Source of the DNA: Holacanthus passer
Lineage: Eukaryota; Chordata; Actinopteri; Pomacanthidae
Direction of reading: 5' to 3'
Assembly: GCA_025331565.1 (NCBI GenBank)
Contig: JAFREQ010000014.1
Span: 10,521,001 to 10,585,000 of the forward strand
Length of the DNA stretch: 64,000 nt
Shown: piece after piece, positions 34,576 to 48,087 of the stretch
How the letters are laid out: every line of letters starts with the position of its first letter
How positions within the stretch are numbered: the stretch's first letter is position 1
Translations under genes and position numbers: made by a program
The notes under the pieces: generated by a model
Told to the model about the DNA's origin: nothing
The model's database searches: none
The model's input: only the letters and a program-made list of their open reading frames with translations

Positions 34576-35760
34576 TTTATGGAGTAAAATAAGTGTGCAG
34601 ACAGACGCACAACAAATGAATTTATACCTGTGTGTTAGGAGGTTATAGCATTGAATCACTGCTTACATACATAGCTGGCTTTAGTTGTTGGTTACACCAA
34701 AGCTGACATGCACATCCTCAAAAGTGTAACGGAGACAGAGACACCATGTGTAGACTGCAACATCTGTGAATGGTCAGCTTGGGCTACTTGAGTTTTCTCC
34801 TACATGTTTCTAATATATAATGTTGTTGTAGTCAGATTTGCTAGTAGAGCGAGATCACGGGTGTTAATTGTGTGTTTGGATCATAGTTTAAACTTTGTTT
34901 CCTTTTCAAAAGAATGTGGTTGAGGTCAAATTCATTCATTTGTAGTGCCTCCTCATTCTGATCTAAAAACACAGTTGAGGGAGGTGTGTGTGGAAGGCTT
35001 GTCCTCTACATGTCAACAGCTCTGTATTGCACTTTAATGATACTCCACCCACATGATACATTGAGCTCACAAATACGTCACATTAGGGAATCTAAAAATG
35101 TCATAACTTTTGTTTCACCATGAAATTAAGCATTAACTCTGAACAAGAATGTTCACATTGTATGCCAGACAGGTGCACATACACACACAGACACATCTAC
35201 ACACACCTTGCTGAATATATTGTACACTTGCACCTACAAAAAAGGGAGCATGCAAAATTGTTCACACTTGAGTACCCCTCAATGAACACTCTCACAGCTC
35301 TACACGCAGACTAATGAATACATTCCACAACACTTTAGAGTCACTGCAGATAATGAAGTCTATTTGCATAATTAAAGGGGATGAATCAAAAGGTAATTTA
35401 CAGTACCCTCTTGTCCCCTGCTAAAACGCAGGTTGAAAAGGAGGAAGGGAAGAAGGGTGGGAGGTGTTGCATACACTTACATCCTCACCCCGGGGAGCCT
35501 TTTTGAAGTTGTGAGCAAGGTGGGGTTTTTAAAACAGGCATTACAAGAAATTGAACCTTTGTACCTCTGCGTGTCACACATAATATTGATGGCATCACCC
35601 CAGGAGTAGTCTGACTCACAGGAAGGAGGACGTTGGTATACGCCAGCCATTGGCTGGCTATTTCAGATTTCACCTCCCCTTCCACTATCTGCGTGTTACT
35701 GTTCAAAGTCTGTGTCACTATGTGAAACAATAACTACCTGCAAGCTAGCAACCTACGTGC
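34576..35760. other. Non-coding DNA
   Basis: AT-rich DNA with short CA runs near 35180-35205. The GC-richer part 35485-35760 is unlike its surroundings and may be a repeat of unknown type ending in the telomere-like tract. No gene is recognised. Confidence 0.4.
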
Positions 35761-35783
35761 TAACCCTAACCCTAACCCTAACC
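35761..35783. repeat. Telomere-like (TAACCC)n tract
   Basis: Three perfect TAACCC units followed by TAACC. It is short, so an internal fragment of a repeat is more likely than a relic of a chromosome end. Confidence 0.85.
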
Positions 35784-37590
35784 TGAGACAACTGCGACTG
35801 GTTTAAGGAAATAAAAACAAGCCAGAGCATTTTTTCACAGATACCAGGATGATACTGGGTTCAGCCAGACCTGTCTCAAGCGCTAAAACACATTGTGGCG
35901 ATAGGTTTGGCTCTGTGCGACTACTGCAGGAGTATTGACACACACACTCACGCCGGCAACACCGCGTGGAAGCAGGGGGCGCAATTCCTCAAATGCATGG
36001 TTGCAAAAACAGTCCACCATTTTTCCTTCAATCAATTTTCCCACCTTTCCACCTCCCTCCCCTTTCATTTCTCTCTCCATCCATCCATTTCTCCATCCAT
36101 CCCCCTCCAAAGCCTCCAGTCAGCAGTCAGCTATAGAATTCCATTACAGTCTAGTGATGCAGCACTTCAAAGGATGGAGAGCCGCATGTGTGTGTGGGAG
36201 TGTGGGAGTGTGTACACGTGTAATACAGTGTAAATGAGAGATTTCTTTTTTTTGCTATGTGCAGGGAATCTCATCATCAGGCACACAACAGTGATGTCCC
36301 CAGCCAATATTTATCTTGCAGTGTGTGCAAACATTTTTTTTTCTTTTTTCTTAATCTGGAATGTGCTGCAAGCTGCTTGTATGTGTTTGTTAGCAGCAGC
36401 AGCAGTAGGTATATATCTCCATCAAAATAATTTACCAAATGTTAGTTTTGAATGAAATACTAATCAAATTACCAAACGTATCCAACTGTGTGTACCACAA
36501 CATCCTGCCTAATGTAGCATCCATGTCCGTTTTTCCTGTATGAGCTTAACGTTTACTGTTTTTCTTCAACACTATTTCTATGTTTTTATTATTTGCAGAA
36601 TAGTGATGCAGCATCCATGCTGGAAATAATAAATAAGAACAACCAGCTCCCACTATGTCATTGTTTATTTAAATACTCTGTTTCAATTTACTTTTGTGTA
36701 TCTTATTTTTACTGATAAACTACTCCTCCACCACAACTGGCTGCATAAACCTTTCTGTGATATTTAGGCCTTTTTTCTCACATTTCTGTTATTTTCATTC
36801 AAGTTCTCTTTTGCCTGAAAACTTACTTGCCCCTGCAGAGATATGAATTGAATCAGTCGATGTATAATTAGCAAAAGAGTATTTCATTCAGAGTATAAAT
36901 CTCAACCTTCCTTCAAGAAAAGTCTATTTTGGCTGCATACCCATCTTTCATAATAACAAGGACAGGGTTTGTTTGAAATCTTTCTGCTAGCTTTCTCTAT
37001 CTAACTTCAAGTAACAAGACTTAGAAGTTATCTACTGAGGTGTGAAAATCAATACATTTACTTTCTTTTTATGTACACCAGTGTTAATTGGCCAGATGTT
37101 AACTGTGAGTCACACAACGTTTGCCTCGTACTGCTTCAGACTGCGTTGGTGATACAACAGCCTATGAAACAGACACATACTTACTGAAGCTACAAATTTA
37201 AGGATAGCATTGTGATATGTTACTCACAGAGGAGAAGTCATTAACGTCATGGTAATTGCGGACAGCTGCAGACAGTGAGCTTTGAGAATACAAAACAACA
37301 CAGACAACGGCAACAGAATCTGACCGCATCAACTATAAAGCATTTATCTTATAAGACAAAAAAGCAGAGTTTCATCTCCAATAGAGTTCCATTCTCTTCA
37401 ATTAGATTGCTCTTGCATTTCCACTGGTAAATAATTCACAGGCAGAACCATCAGCAGACAGGCATGGTAGTATAAATGTTTTAGTGTGCGTGGGGAGGGC
37501 AGTGAGTGACGTTGGAGATGATGGTGTGGGGTCTGACGATGGAAATAGTTTTCAGTGGTGTTTCCTGTGCTTTCAAACAATTCCTGTTCG
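35784..37590. other. Non-coding DNA
   Basis: CCATCCAT-type simple sequence lies at 36075-36105, a short CAG tract at about 36396-36407, and runs of T near 36246 and 36335. No gene is recognised. Confidence 0.45.
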
Positions 37591-37600
37591 GTCTGTCGTC

Positions 37601-37639
<39 letters not shown>

Positions 37640-37645
37640 CCCCCC
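37591..37645. repeat. Compound (CTGT)n-(CT)n-C7 simple repeat
   Basis: CTGT units grade into a CT array and end in a run of C at about 37640. Confidence 0.95.
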
Positions 37646-37858
37646 TTGGATGAACTAAATGAGGGAGATGAGGTTCTCTTTCCATGTTTTCCTGAATGTA
37701 AATGGAAGAAGTCAGCTCCAATGCATGTCAACTAAAAAGAGCAGAAAACAGGCGGTTGAAAATAGCTGCAACGTGGGACATCTGTAAGACAAGAAAGCCC
37801 ACGCAGGACACGCACCATTCATGTGCTCTTTACTTTTTCACTCATTTCAAGCACATTT

Positions 37859-37859
<1 letters not shown>

Positions 37860-37893
<34 letters not shown>
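37860..37893. repeat. (GT)n microsatellite
   Basis: Pure GT array of about 17 units. Confidence 0.97.
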
Positions 37894-37896
<3 letters not shown>

Positions 37897-38682
37897 CAGC
37901 TGTTGGTGACAGACAAGTTGGCCTAATTTAATGACTTGCTGGTCAACAACAGAATTGCCATGAGGCAGGAAATAACTGTTTTTTTATTTTTTTCATCTCA
38001 GTTTCTATTGTGACTTAAGTTCAAGAGTATCCAAAGTTTATCAAGACCAAGCATTGAGGACTGTAAATGAGGGTGACCATGTTTTCAAACCTCCAAACCA
38101 GGACTCTTAAGTACACATATGTGCTTATGCACGCACCTCAGGCCTTTTCATCAGCACCAACATCAATGAAAGTGATCATAAGTTGTAGCCCTTGATCAAA
38201 TCGTTCTGAAGTGGACAAAAGCCTTCCAAAGGCTGTATGCTTCAGTCAAGCAGCACAAAACACAGAGGACTACCAGATAGTGAGAAACTGAAACTGTGAG
38301 CAGAGATGGCTGACCGAATGCTGCTCTACTTGTGAGGCCAGAAGGCAGAGCAAGTCAGATCAGGGTTTGGCTGTAAACGGGGTCTGATTCACGCATTGAC
38401 AGGAACAACATTAGCCGACACCATTGTTGTAGGCTGGAGCCATAGGAACCTCATGAGGGGAAGTTTTCTGAAATTTTCAAAGAAACACAGATGTAGGTTT
38501 GACCATACTTCAACGACTAAATGGTTATCTGCACAGACACCACAGTATATTATTTTATATAAAAAAAGTTTTTTTTTACATTGACATATTTTAAAATCAC
38601 AACCTGAGATGTATGAATTGTTATACATTTCTACTTTCTACTTTCATTTGTACCCCTCTTTGTCACAGTGAAGGAAAGAACT
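37894..38682. other. Non-coding DNA before the LINE fragment
   Basis: AT-rich DNA with no recognised gene. Part of it could be untranslated or degraded upstream LINE sequence, but I see no coding match. Confidence 0.4.
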
Positions 38683-39560
38683 TAGATACGGCGACTACAC
38701 GAAACAGCCTCATATTCATATTCAACTGTACTTAAGAAACCACACCTTCGTCTGGGGTCTCTTAATAACTCCAGGCCCGTCTCTAACCTTCCATTATTTT
38801 CAAAAGTATTACAAAGAGTTGTGTGTCAGCAATTTTTGGACCACTTAATTAACAATAACCTTTTTGAACCTTTTCAATCTGCTTATAGGGCTTGTCATTC
38901 CACTGAAACCGTACTCACCAAAGTGGCAAATTACATTTTACTCAGAATTTACTCCAATTCAACCTCAGTGCTTCTGTTACTGGATCTCAGGGCAGCATTT
39001 GATACCGCAGATCACAGCATATTGTACTCCCAGACTGGTTTGAAAGCCAATTTGGCATCTCTGGCCTGGCTTTCGCTCGGTTAAAGTCTTACTTGTACAA
39101 AAGTAAACTGTGTGTTTCGTATAACAAAAATAATAATAATAACAATAATAATAATAATAATAATACATCTACATTTACCAATGTTAATGTGGAGTACCTC
39201 TGGGATCTATTGGTGAACTTCGCTGTTCTCTATTTATATTTCACATTCCAGCACTAAAAGCCCCAAAATGGTTCAGACTGCTGCAGTGTGAATCTTAACT
39301 AAAACCACAAATCTGATCATATGACACCAATTTTTGCTTCACCTCACTGGCTCCCTGGTTATGTCAGATCAGACTTTGAGGTGCTTCTGACAACTTACAA
39401 AACTGTAAATGGGCTGACCACTTCATACCTCTTTGACCTTGCTAAACCTTATATCCCATCTTGTGCATAACGCTCTCAGAATACAGGGCTCCTGTCTGGT
39501 CCCAGGGTTAATAAGAAGTCAGAACTCAATTCTTTACCTTAACTTTCAATTCGTGCTTAT
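38683..39560 (+). mobile_element. Broken LINE (L2/CR1-type) reverse transcriptase
   Basis: A frame open from 38683 to 39081 reads LKKPHLRLGSLNNSRPVSNL, then VCQQFLDHL, FQSAYRACHSTETVLTKVAN and LLLLDLRAAFDTADHSIL. These are the fingers and early palm motifs of non-LTR reverse transcriptases of the L2/CR1 group, including the first catalytic aspartate in the AAFDT motif. An (AAT)n tract (39124-39165) then interrupts it. The second catalytic block (the YADD region) is missing. From about 39265 the C-terminal part resumes: SDHMTPIFASPHWLPGY, then FEVLLTTYKTVNGL and SYLFDLAKPYIPSCA, followed by a stop. The deletion and stops make it non-functional. Confidence 0.85.
39124..39165. repeat. (AAT)n microsatellite inside the LINE
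   Basis: AAT array with one ACA interruption. It sits at the point where the reverse transcriptase core is missing. Confidence 0.95.
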
Positions 39561-42500
39561 TTTTCGATTAGTTCAGGCCCTGCACCTGTGATCCTTATGT
39601 TTGTTGTTCTTGATACTTATAGTTCATATTTGTCCTGCCAACGAGAAATCAACAAGCAAACTGTAAACGTCTGATAAACACTGCGTTTCTCTAACTGCTG
39701 TTTTCTGGTACTCACAAGCTGCAAGCTACGTGTGTCTCCCTCTCCTTTCTCTCTCTCTCTAGTTTTCTCCTTCTTCTCACTTTTCACTGTGGCTCTTCTC
39801 TGCTGGACCATCAGCCATCCGGGAACCTCTCTTCTGGCAATTGGTGCCTCATCCAGATAGTTGGATCTGGATTATCATCCCAGAAGACTCAGCCTGAGCT
39901 AAGTGTTTATCTGTCTCACCTTTCTGTGTGAATACTGTGCTGTTTGTCTATTGTGTGTTTGTGTGGCTTGTCCTCCTTTCAGGTCTTACACTCAAAATTC
40001 CTGCACCTCGTCATTGCAGAACCCAAAGTGACCGTCATACTCGATAGATAGACCAATGTATAGAAAAGTGTACAACCAATGTACTGCATGAACATTACAT
40101 GCATGTATATTACTGGTGGAGGAAAAAAGAGCATGTTATTTTGTATTGACTTTGTACCTAATCATGATCAATCTCTGCGCTGTGCAGCCTGACTGACACC
40201 TGCCCAGTGCCCTGGTTGTTTAGGACACAGCTATTTGTTTCAGCTGACAGGGGCCTGCAGGGCAGCAGAGCCAGAGAGAAAAAAGAGAAAGGAAATAGAA
40301 GAGAAAGTGAAAAGGGAGAGGATAGAGAGGGAGTGAGAAAAGGACAGGGAGATTTCACTCATATCAGACACAAAATTCACACATTTACCCATAATTCACG
40401 CAAAGGGATGTTGACAGAAAAATTCTCAATTCAATTCCACTCCTTATTGTAGCTCTTTCCTCAGACAACCAGGCCCTCAAACAGGCAGATAGTAAAGTCA
40501 GTCTGTGTATCGATGCAGTCTAATTAGAACAGACAGTTAACAGGCTCGAGTTTGATTAGTCAGAAGCATGAGATGGAGGCGCAAACGGCTGCAAATTGCC
40601 ATTTTCTCCCCATGAATTCAACATCTTAATGTCTGCTATTAAAAGTAGCAATAAAGAAGGCTATGAAAAAGATTTTAGTCCTTTTTAATTGCATTGTAAT
40701 AAGATATGATTATGTCTACCTACCATAGCTTTTTTCAAGAATTAAAGGATGTGTTTAGGGTGACTCCTCCAAACATTAATTGTGAGAGATGGTTGATTCA
40801 GTTTAAGATGAAGGAGGATCGACAGCATGAGTTTAATTGTAAAAAAAAATGTTTGTGTAAAAAAAACAAAAAACGCTTAATCATGAAGGATAGGTCTGCA
40901 AGGGTGTTAGTAACTGTCTGTGTGTGTCGATCGAAGACATTGATCGGAGCAGCTATCTCACCTCACGTCAGCTGCCTGTCAAATAGAGATGGAGGGTATC
41001 TGATACAGTGCAGAATGAATGAGAGACCACTTTAACACACATGCTCAAGAGGCTTTTGTACTGCACACACCTACTCAACTCATTTCAGTCTCATCTCATC
41101 ATACCCGACGTGTACTTTTTTTATACAGAGAACACATAGAACGATGCTGTTTATCTCCTGTGTATTTATATCTTATAGTACTATATGCATGTGTTGGTTG
41201 CTGCCTTTATTTTTGTTCCATATTGGCCTCATCCTCATCTTGTTGACATCTAATTTTCACCCATCAGTTTTTCTCTCGCTGATTGAACATAGCTGTCAGA
41301 CGTGCTGTTCAAAACTTCACAAACATTTGTCCTTCATATGTCGCCCATGTGAGTGCAGCAACCTTGAGGTGGGGCTGAATTTGTCCCCGTCTACTGACAG
41401 CTGAAGAGGTTTCCGTCCTTCTCACACAAACATGCGCAAAAAAAGGTCACATGCACACACAAACTCACGAGCATCTGTCTGCCTTCTCCCTCCCAACTTG
41501 TGATCTGTGCTAAAGTCCTGGGGGTGGTAGGTGAGGTGTCAGCAGTGATCTGATAGCACTGAGGTGGTCCAAATGCATGATTCCTCTTAACCCTGATCCT
41601 CTCACTGCATCCATCTTGAAAATCCTTCCCTGTGTCATCCCTGCTGCCGCAGGAGGATGAGCTTACAGTCCCAAGGCCAGGGACTTAAATGCATTGTTAT
41701 ATTTTTTTCTTGTGATTTAGCAATTTGTGGCTAGCTGGCATAACTTTAAACTTTAAATACAGCAGTTGAACTAGAGGACCTTGTGGAAATAACTTTTAAA
41801 AACTTCAATTAATTTTAATTATCATTCTTGTTGAGAAATTATTGCCCAGGTTGGCCAGAGCCTGCAGGCGTGGACTGTTAGGCCTGAAGACTGCTGAGGA
41901 CGTTAGAGATGGGAACAGAGAGGTAGCCTGTCAGGTGAACTCTGAGATGTCGGCACTGCAAGTTTTAATGAAGAGGTAATCATGCGGAAATTACAGATGA
42001 GCAACCATTGATTAATAACTACATGTTTTACAAGGAGGTCAGGGATTGGTGAGGCTACAGTGGATCCCTCAGATTAACCGCTTTGATTGGTTCGGTAAAA
42101 ACCCAGCCGGCTGAGTGTGCAGTGACTGGAGTTAGATAAATGGGCTCATAACTTCCTTAAAGTTCCTTTTTTCTCCACCCCCCAACCCCTTTTCTTCATT
42201 TGTATGCAAAGTCCAATCCCTTAGGCTCCCTTTCCTTCTCTTTAATTTTCAGCCATCTTTTTTTAATCAATTTTCTTTTATCTCGGGGAAGTTATTTTAA
42301 TACTCCTACATCTTATTTCATTCTCAGCAAGACTGTGTGGGGATATCAATTATTCAATGGAGAGGGAGCTGAGGAATATGTTAATATTGATTAAGCTTTC
42401 GCCACACCTAAGAAGATTACACTCTCTTATCACTATGCTAGAGTGCTGCATTAGCCAGGCAAATTAAAGGACACATAGATACACTGTGTTAGATATACAG

Positions 42501-42715
42501 TGATGTAAGAACATTTGTGTGTCTTCCATGTTTGGATCAGAGATTAAAAACCTATTTACGTTATATGACAAGCAGTGAAAAGAAGACATGCCCTGCATTT
42601 ATAATGACTCATACAGTGTTTTGAAGTTTAACCCCTTGATTGCATCAAAGAAATAAACTTACAGATTAGCCTCATGGCCAGAGGCAGGTAAATACATCGT
42701 GCCAGATTAAAGGAG
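39561..42715. other. Non-coding DNA
   Basis: 39561-40010 may be the LINE 3' untranslated region, but no tail repeat proves it. A purine-rich tract (40262-40350) is followed by AT-rich DNA. The 109- and 75-codon frames near 40706-41246 have no recognisable features and are not called. Confidence 0.4.
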
Positions 42716-42775
42716 TATGGCCACCTGTCAAATTCATGCTCCAAACAAAAAGGGAGCACCATATCAGCAGGAGCT

Positions 42776-43183
42776 TTGGACGGTCAGGAGGAGGGGGTTT
42801 TTAGAGGGGGACCCAGCAGGGAATGCTGGTGGGGAGTGGTGCCAGAATGTGCACCAGAACCAGAGCAAAGCGAGGGGGCAACAGAACAGGGCTCCAACTG
42901 GGACTCTGACTCTGAGCACGACAAAGATATAGTGGGTTCATGTGGGGACAGGAGAGGCATGAAGCGGGAGAGGAGCACGAGGGGGTCGAACACCAGTCTG
43001 TGCCCACCTTTGGAGACTGTAGCAGGGGTTATGGCGGGGCCAGCCGCGGGTGGCCAGGAGCCAAACCCGGCAAGAAAACCACTTCAATGTTGTTGGGCTG
43101 AGGGCAGACTGGACGCTAAGGTAACTCACCACTGCCTCTTGAGGTCAAAAGTTGTATTACAAGACAGGACGGGCCGGAGCTAG
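42776..43183 (+). other. GC-rich orphan open frame, unrecognised
   Basis: A 135-codon frame lies in a sharply GC-richer island (about 42780-43180). It is Gly/Glu/Arg-rich, with an acidic patch around SDSEHDKD. A possible splice donor, AAG|GTAACT, lies at 43121/43122 in the same frame. A shorter frame on the plus strand and several on the minus strand also stay open, as expected for GC-rich sequence with few stop codons. I recognise no domain. It might be an exon, a transposon fragment or chance. Confidence 0.2.
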
Positions 43184-46100
43184 CTGTTATTTCTTCATAT
43201 TCAAATAATTTCAGTTAATTTTTGGTTGTTTAAAACTAAAATTCTTACATTTTGCTCCTATAAATGAGAGAGTTAGAGGCAGATACATGTATGACATTCA
43301 GTTCTGCTATGTGTTCGGAATCATCTTGGTTTGTTGTTTTATCCCATTCTATTGTGGTGTCGGTGTCCTAGCTGCTGTTTTATTGCCAGGGGCTACAGCA
43401 CTGGTTTTGAGCAGTGATACCGCAGATACCGTGGCATTTGTATCTCATTTCCCCAGAGCCCTGTAGGGCAGCCAGGAGCTGTATATCTGTTGGGGTACAA
43501 AGCAGCCAGTCAGGGGGCTGAGGGAAAAGGGAATGGAACAGAGGTGGGTGTTAAGGGGACAGGATGTCATTGTGTGCTCCAACAGGGTTGTGAGATATGC
43601 AAGTGTTTAAGACACAGCTGAAGGAGGCTTTAGAAGTCAAAGGGCTGTTTGTGATTCATGAATGCCTATACGAAGGCGTACATGTACAAGGGTTTCCATC
43701 CACACCCACATACAACATATGCACAGCCAACATGAATGTAAATAAGTGAACCCTTCAGCACTTAGCATCAGCCCCTCCTGCTCAACATTTTCCCACTCGC
43801 TCCCCCTTCATTCTGAACCGATTTGTTCAGCCTGCACCATTTTATTTATTTAGCCAAACATGCGCTCTCTGTGCAGACCTCTCTCTCATTTGCTCATCTT
43901 CCCTTGACCATGCACACCCTCATAAACGCACACACAAACGTGCATGGACAGACACCTGCAAAGTGGATATTTCACTGCTCTGCTGCAGTGTAGCGGCTCC
44001 CTGTGTGTTCCTTGGGCCATTAGCCTGCTTAGTCATTAAATGTGAGTGCATGTGTGTGTTAATGTGTGTGCATGTGTTGAAGCACCTGTTTTTTTCTCTT
44101 TTTTTTTAGATAGTTAGATAGTTAATTCACTAGACGTGATAAACGTGTGCTATTCGATAAAAATTCAGGAAAAATCCAAGGACTGTCGTTGAGACCATCA
44201 ATCTGCTGGCTGTCTTTCACCAGCTTGTCTGCATACTGCGTGCAGATGTTGTTTTCTTGTTTTCCACAAAAAGAAACAAGAGAGAAAAGGAGAAGGAGAA
44301 GACGAGAGGGGAGGAGAAGGACATGAGAGAGACAGATAAGCAAAGATTGAGACAAGAGAGAGGGGAGGAGAGCCCCCTGCTCTGCATTAAGTCTCTGTTT
44401 GCCAGTCAGAGCATGCTCTATCCTACGAGATTAGACTGATAAAATGTATGTGTGTATGAGCGTATGTGTGTCCACACACACTCCTTTGTGTGCATGCATG
44501 CGTGTGTGTCTGCGTGTGTGTTTAGGTGCGTATGTGCATGTGTCTGTGTGTATACACTCACACCCTCCCCTGTGAGATTAGGCTGATTTGTCAGTGATGC
44601 AGGAGTTCATCCATGATTAATAGCCCAGTGTGCTGGAAACAATGTTATTCTGCATTAGCTACCTGTGGGACGCCCCATACAACTGCATGTGTGTTTCTGT
44701 GTCTGTGCGTGAAACAGCACGAATATCAACCCTGACATCTTGTTCCAGACGTGTTGATGTTATAAGCACGTAGGTACACACGTCAACTGTGTGTCAGTAT
44801 ATCTGCGTGTTGTGTACAACCATGCTGGTGTGTATTATTCATGAGTAACCCTGCCCAGTGATGTGACTGTCAGGACTGACAAACCTCGAGGAAAACCAAA
44901 GAGCATCAAAGCTTTGCTCTGGTGTGCTTATCACCCCTGACATCAGGGGACTTTTAGGGTTAAGTGATTTGGGATGGTAAGAGACTAGCTTGAGCGAAAG
45001 CCTTTTATAGCACTGTTACCACGTTAACAAGGGTCTTTCAGTGAATAGTGGTCTGATGTGCTTTCTCCTGATGTCACAAGATTATTTTCTTCACCATATC
45101 ACTAAATGTTAGTTTGTTACCTGACTATACTACTCTGGAATACTACACTGAAGGTAGAAAATATTACATGCTTCCAGTAAAAGTTATCATCTCTTAAACT
45201 GTAAATTTAAAAAGTCTACCCTGGGAAAGGAGGATGTGCATGATGGGTAACAGATGAGGTAGATTTTTTTTCACACAATTGAAATGTGGATAATACAAAA
45301 GGATAAAACTGCATCTTCATTCAGTTGCAGCTTAAAGAACAAGGGAGATGCAGAAGTAGTGAAGCAATTCTCAGTGTGCCAAATAAAAACTAAACAACTG
45401 TGTTCAATTCTCACAAAAAAAAAAATACAGTGATTTTTTTGGGAGCAGACAAGTTAAATTTTTCACCCCGAGAATCCAAATTACTTTATGATAAACCTGT
45501 AATTTTGTGGTGTACAATTGTTTTATTGCATCAAGTACATCTTCAGAATATTGATGTTTCCTTTGTATTAAAAATGTCATTATTTATCAATTAGTTCTTT
45601 TAATTTTATTTTCATAACATTCCCCTCTCGTAGTCATGTTGATGGTGACTAATGAGCTGCCAGTCCACTAATTTGCCCACCAGACTTTATAGTAAGGGGT
45701 GACTATGAAATTAAACTTTTAAAGACTGTATCAAATCTATGTATTAAGTTTGGGTTTGTTTAAGACAGAAGTGGATGTGAATTTTTTGTTTGTTTTAACA
45801 TTTGATTTTACCATGAGCAAAGCAGAGTGATTAGGAAAATCTACAGACTAAAAGAAAAGACCTACAGGATTGTCTGTGACAAATTCTGTCTGATTTAATT
45901 TCCCGAGGCTTTAACATAAGACTTCATAAAGAGGCACTATTTAAGTGTTTGTGTTCTCCAGGGTGTGTGTGTGAGGCCAACTGATAAAGACACCAGCAGT
46001 AGATGGGATAACTATGGGAAGCAGAGTCTGTGAAGCCAAGGAAAGAGGATCAATACAAAATGTACTTTGTGGAGACTGAGAACCGAGAAACTCTGCAGCC

Positions 46101-48087
46101 AATTAAATAGAAAGATCAGAGAGCGAGAGCAAGTGAGAGAGTAGTAGTAGTAATAGTAGAGAGACCAACTGATGAAGGTCCATTATTTTCACTATGTACA
46201 ATGCACTGATCCAAACACACCCTCACCCTGTTGTTACTGTGTGCGTGGTGTGTGTATTGAACTTGTCAGTCTCATCAACCAGTAGAATCCTGATGTCAAA
46301 CATGGCAGAACTCATTTCACCACTCTTTATGTGATAGTCATGTAAACTCACTAAATCTTCCAATCTTATTCATCCATTCATTCACTCTCTTAGGAGAAGG
46401 TTGTGACTCTATTAACTTTATTTTCCTTTGAGCCTGCTTCACTTAAAAAAATGCATGTTTCCTTGATTTTATGACATCATCACATGCAAACGTGATGCAT
46501 ATGCATGTGCACACATTCAATGCACACCCACACACGCAAACATACGCACGCACTCATACACTACTTCCACCAAGAACCGTCACGTCATCCACATTTCCTG
46601 AAGCAACGGCTTGACTCAAAGCCCTCTGTCACTTTCATCATGAGAGAGTATCTTGCGAAACGACTAACTTCTCTCTCTTCAACTTCTGCTCCTTTCGGCA
46701 GATGCATTCATTTTTCAGAGCAGGGCATGAATATTTCAGGGCTGAGTGACAGATCCAGTGAAGAATGAAAAGAGAGAAAGAGTAGGGGGGAGTTGGGGAG
46801 GGAGGTCCAGGGAGGTATGGGCAATCACATTTGGTTTTGCAGATCTCATAAATGACTTAAGCCCTGCAGATTTCAATCAGACTACCTTAGTCTTCATCAT
46901 CATCATCGATTTCTATCTGCGATTGCTCTCTCTCTGCATTTTCCTCTCCCCTCTTGTCGGTATGGTATCTTACGTGATGAACCAAGAAAAAACTTTAATG
47001 GCGACTGAGCCCGACTTTACTGTGTCCCAGTGGGTGTGCGTGGGTAGGAATCGGGATAAGTAAAGTTTGAGCAGTCCAGGGTCTTTTATCCCACAGCTCC
47101 CATATTATCAGCAAACTGGGATCAGCATTTCAAAACTTTCCGCGACAAGTGAAGGCATGCAAAATTGAACTTAATTCGGTAAGCATAGTCAATAGAATGA
47201 TCTGAATTTCCTCCAGTAACTTATCAGTCTAAATGCAAATGATATACTGTATTCCTTACTTACTATTGGGGAACTGGGTTCAAAGAGAGTGATAGATAAC
47301 CAATCATGAAAGATCTGGGAATAAGGTTAAAAAAAATCTATTTTCAAAAGCAGTAGGAAACATGGCCTGTTCATGTTTCTTTATTCTGCCTTTGCACTTT
47401 AATTGATTCATTCCATTGGAGATACACCAGCTGTAACAGGAAAAGGCAGGCAGGTAGGAAATCTGAGAAGGTGTAACCTATATCGCTGAGCTTTTACAAA
47501 TACAGTGAAGGAGATAAGAGTAATACCCCCTGCTTTCTTGGAAATGGAGGTCTGATTTACAAACACACAACTGATATAAAATCCATTTCCCTGGAAATAG
47601 AGGAAATAATCTCTCCCCTTTAATGCTGCAACGAAAGAAGCTGTGTCTGGGGGAAGCAAACAGAATTGTTTGTTGGCTGTTGTGTAATGGTTGTGCGTGT
47701 GTTTGAGAGTAGGTTTCTGGATGTGATGGTAGGGCCCCAGAGATTTTTTTACAGATATTTGGCTCTGGAGATACTCACGGTAGAAAACCACTGCAAGGTT
47801 GATACACACATCCACTCTTACATACAAATATGTATGAACACTTCTTTGTACCCATTAGTCAAGTCCTTTAGGTCTGTGTTAACCACAAGTTGCACCAGTG
47901 CTCCATGAACAGCCTGAGCTTCGGATCTACTCAATTAATCTGAAGTTAACTCTACCTAAACTACCTTTCATTAAAACATCTTAAGTAACGATTATAGAGG
48001 CATGGCTGTAAGAGAGGCAATGTGGGTCTGTCATGTTGGTGGTTCACCACTTTGGCTCCAGACTGAAATATCTCGATAACAATTATA
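43184..48087. other. Non-coding DNA
   Basis: Irregular TG/CA sequence occupies 44440-44560. A purine-rich tract lies at 44275-44370 and a short GTAGTA run at 46141-46160. The 139-codon minus-strand frame at 47408-47827 and the 105-codon plus-strand frame at 46746-47063 show no recognised motif. No gene is supported. Confidence 0.4.

Noticed and set aside
47408..47827. Minus-strand frame of 139 codons, the longest uninterrupted frame in the window.
   Set aside because: No recognisable motif, no promoter or splice context. One frame of this length in 64 kb of AT-rich DNA can arise by chance.
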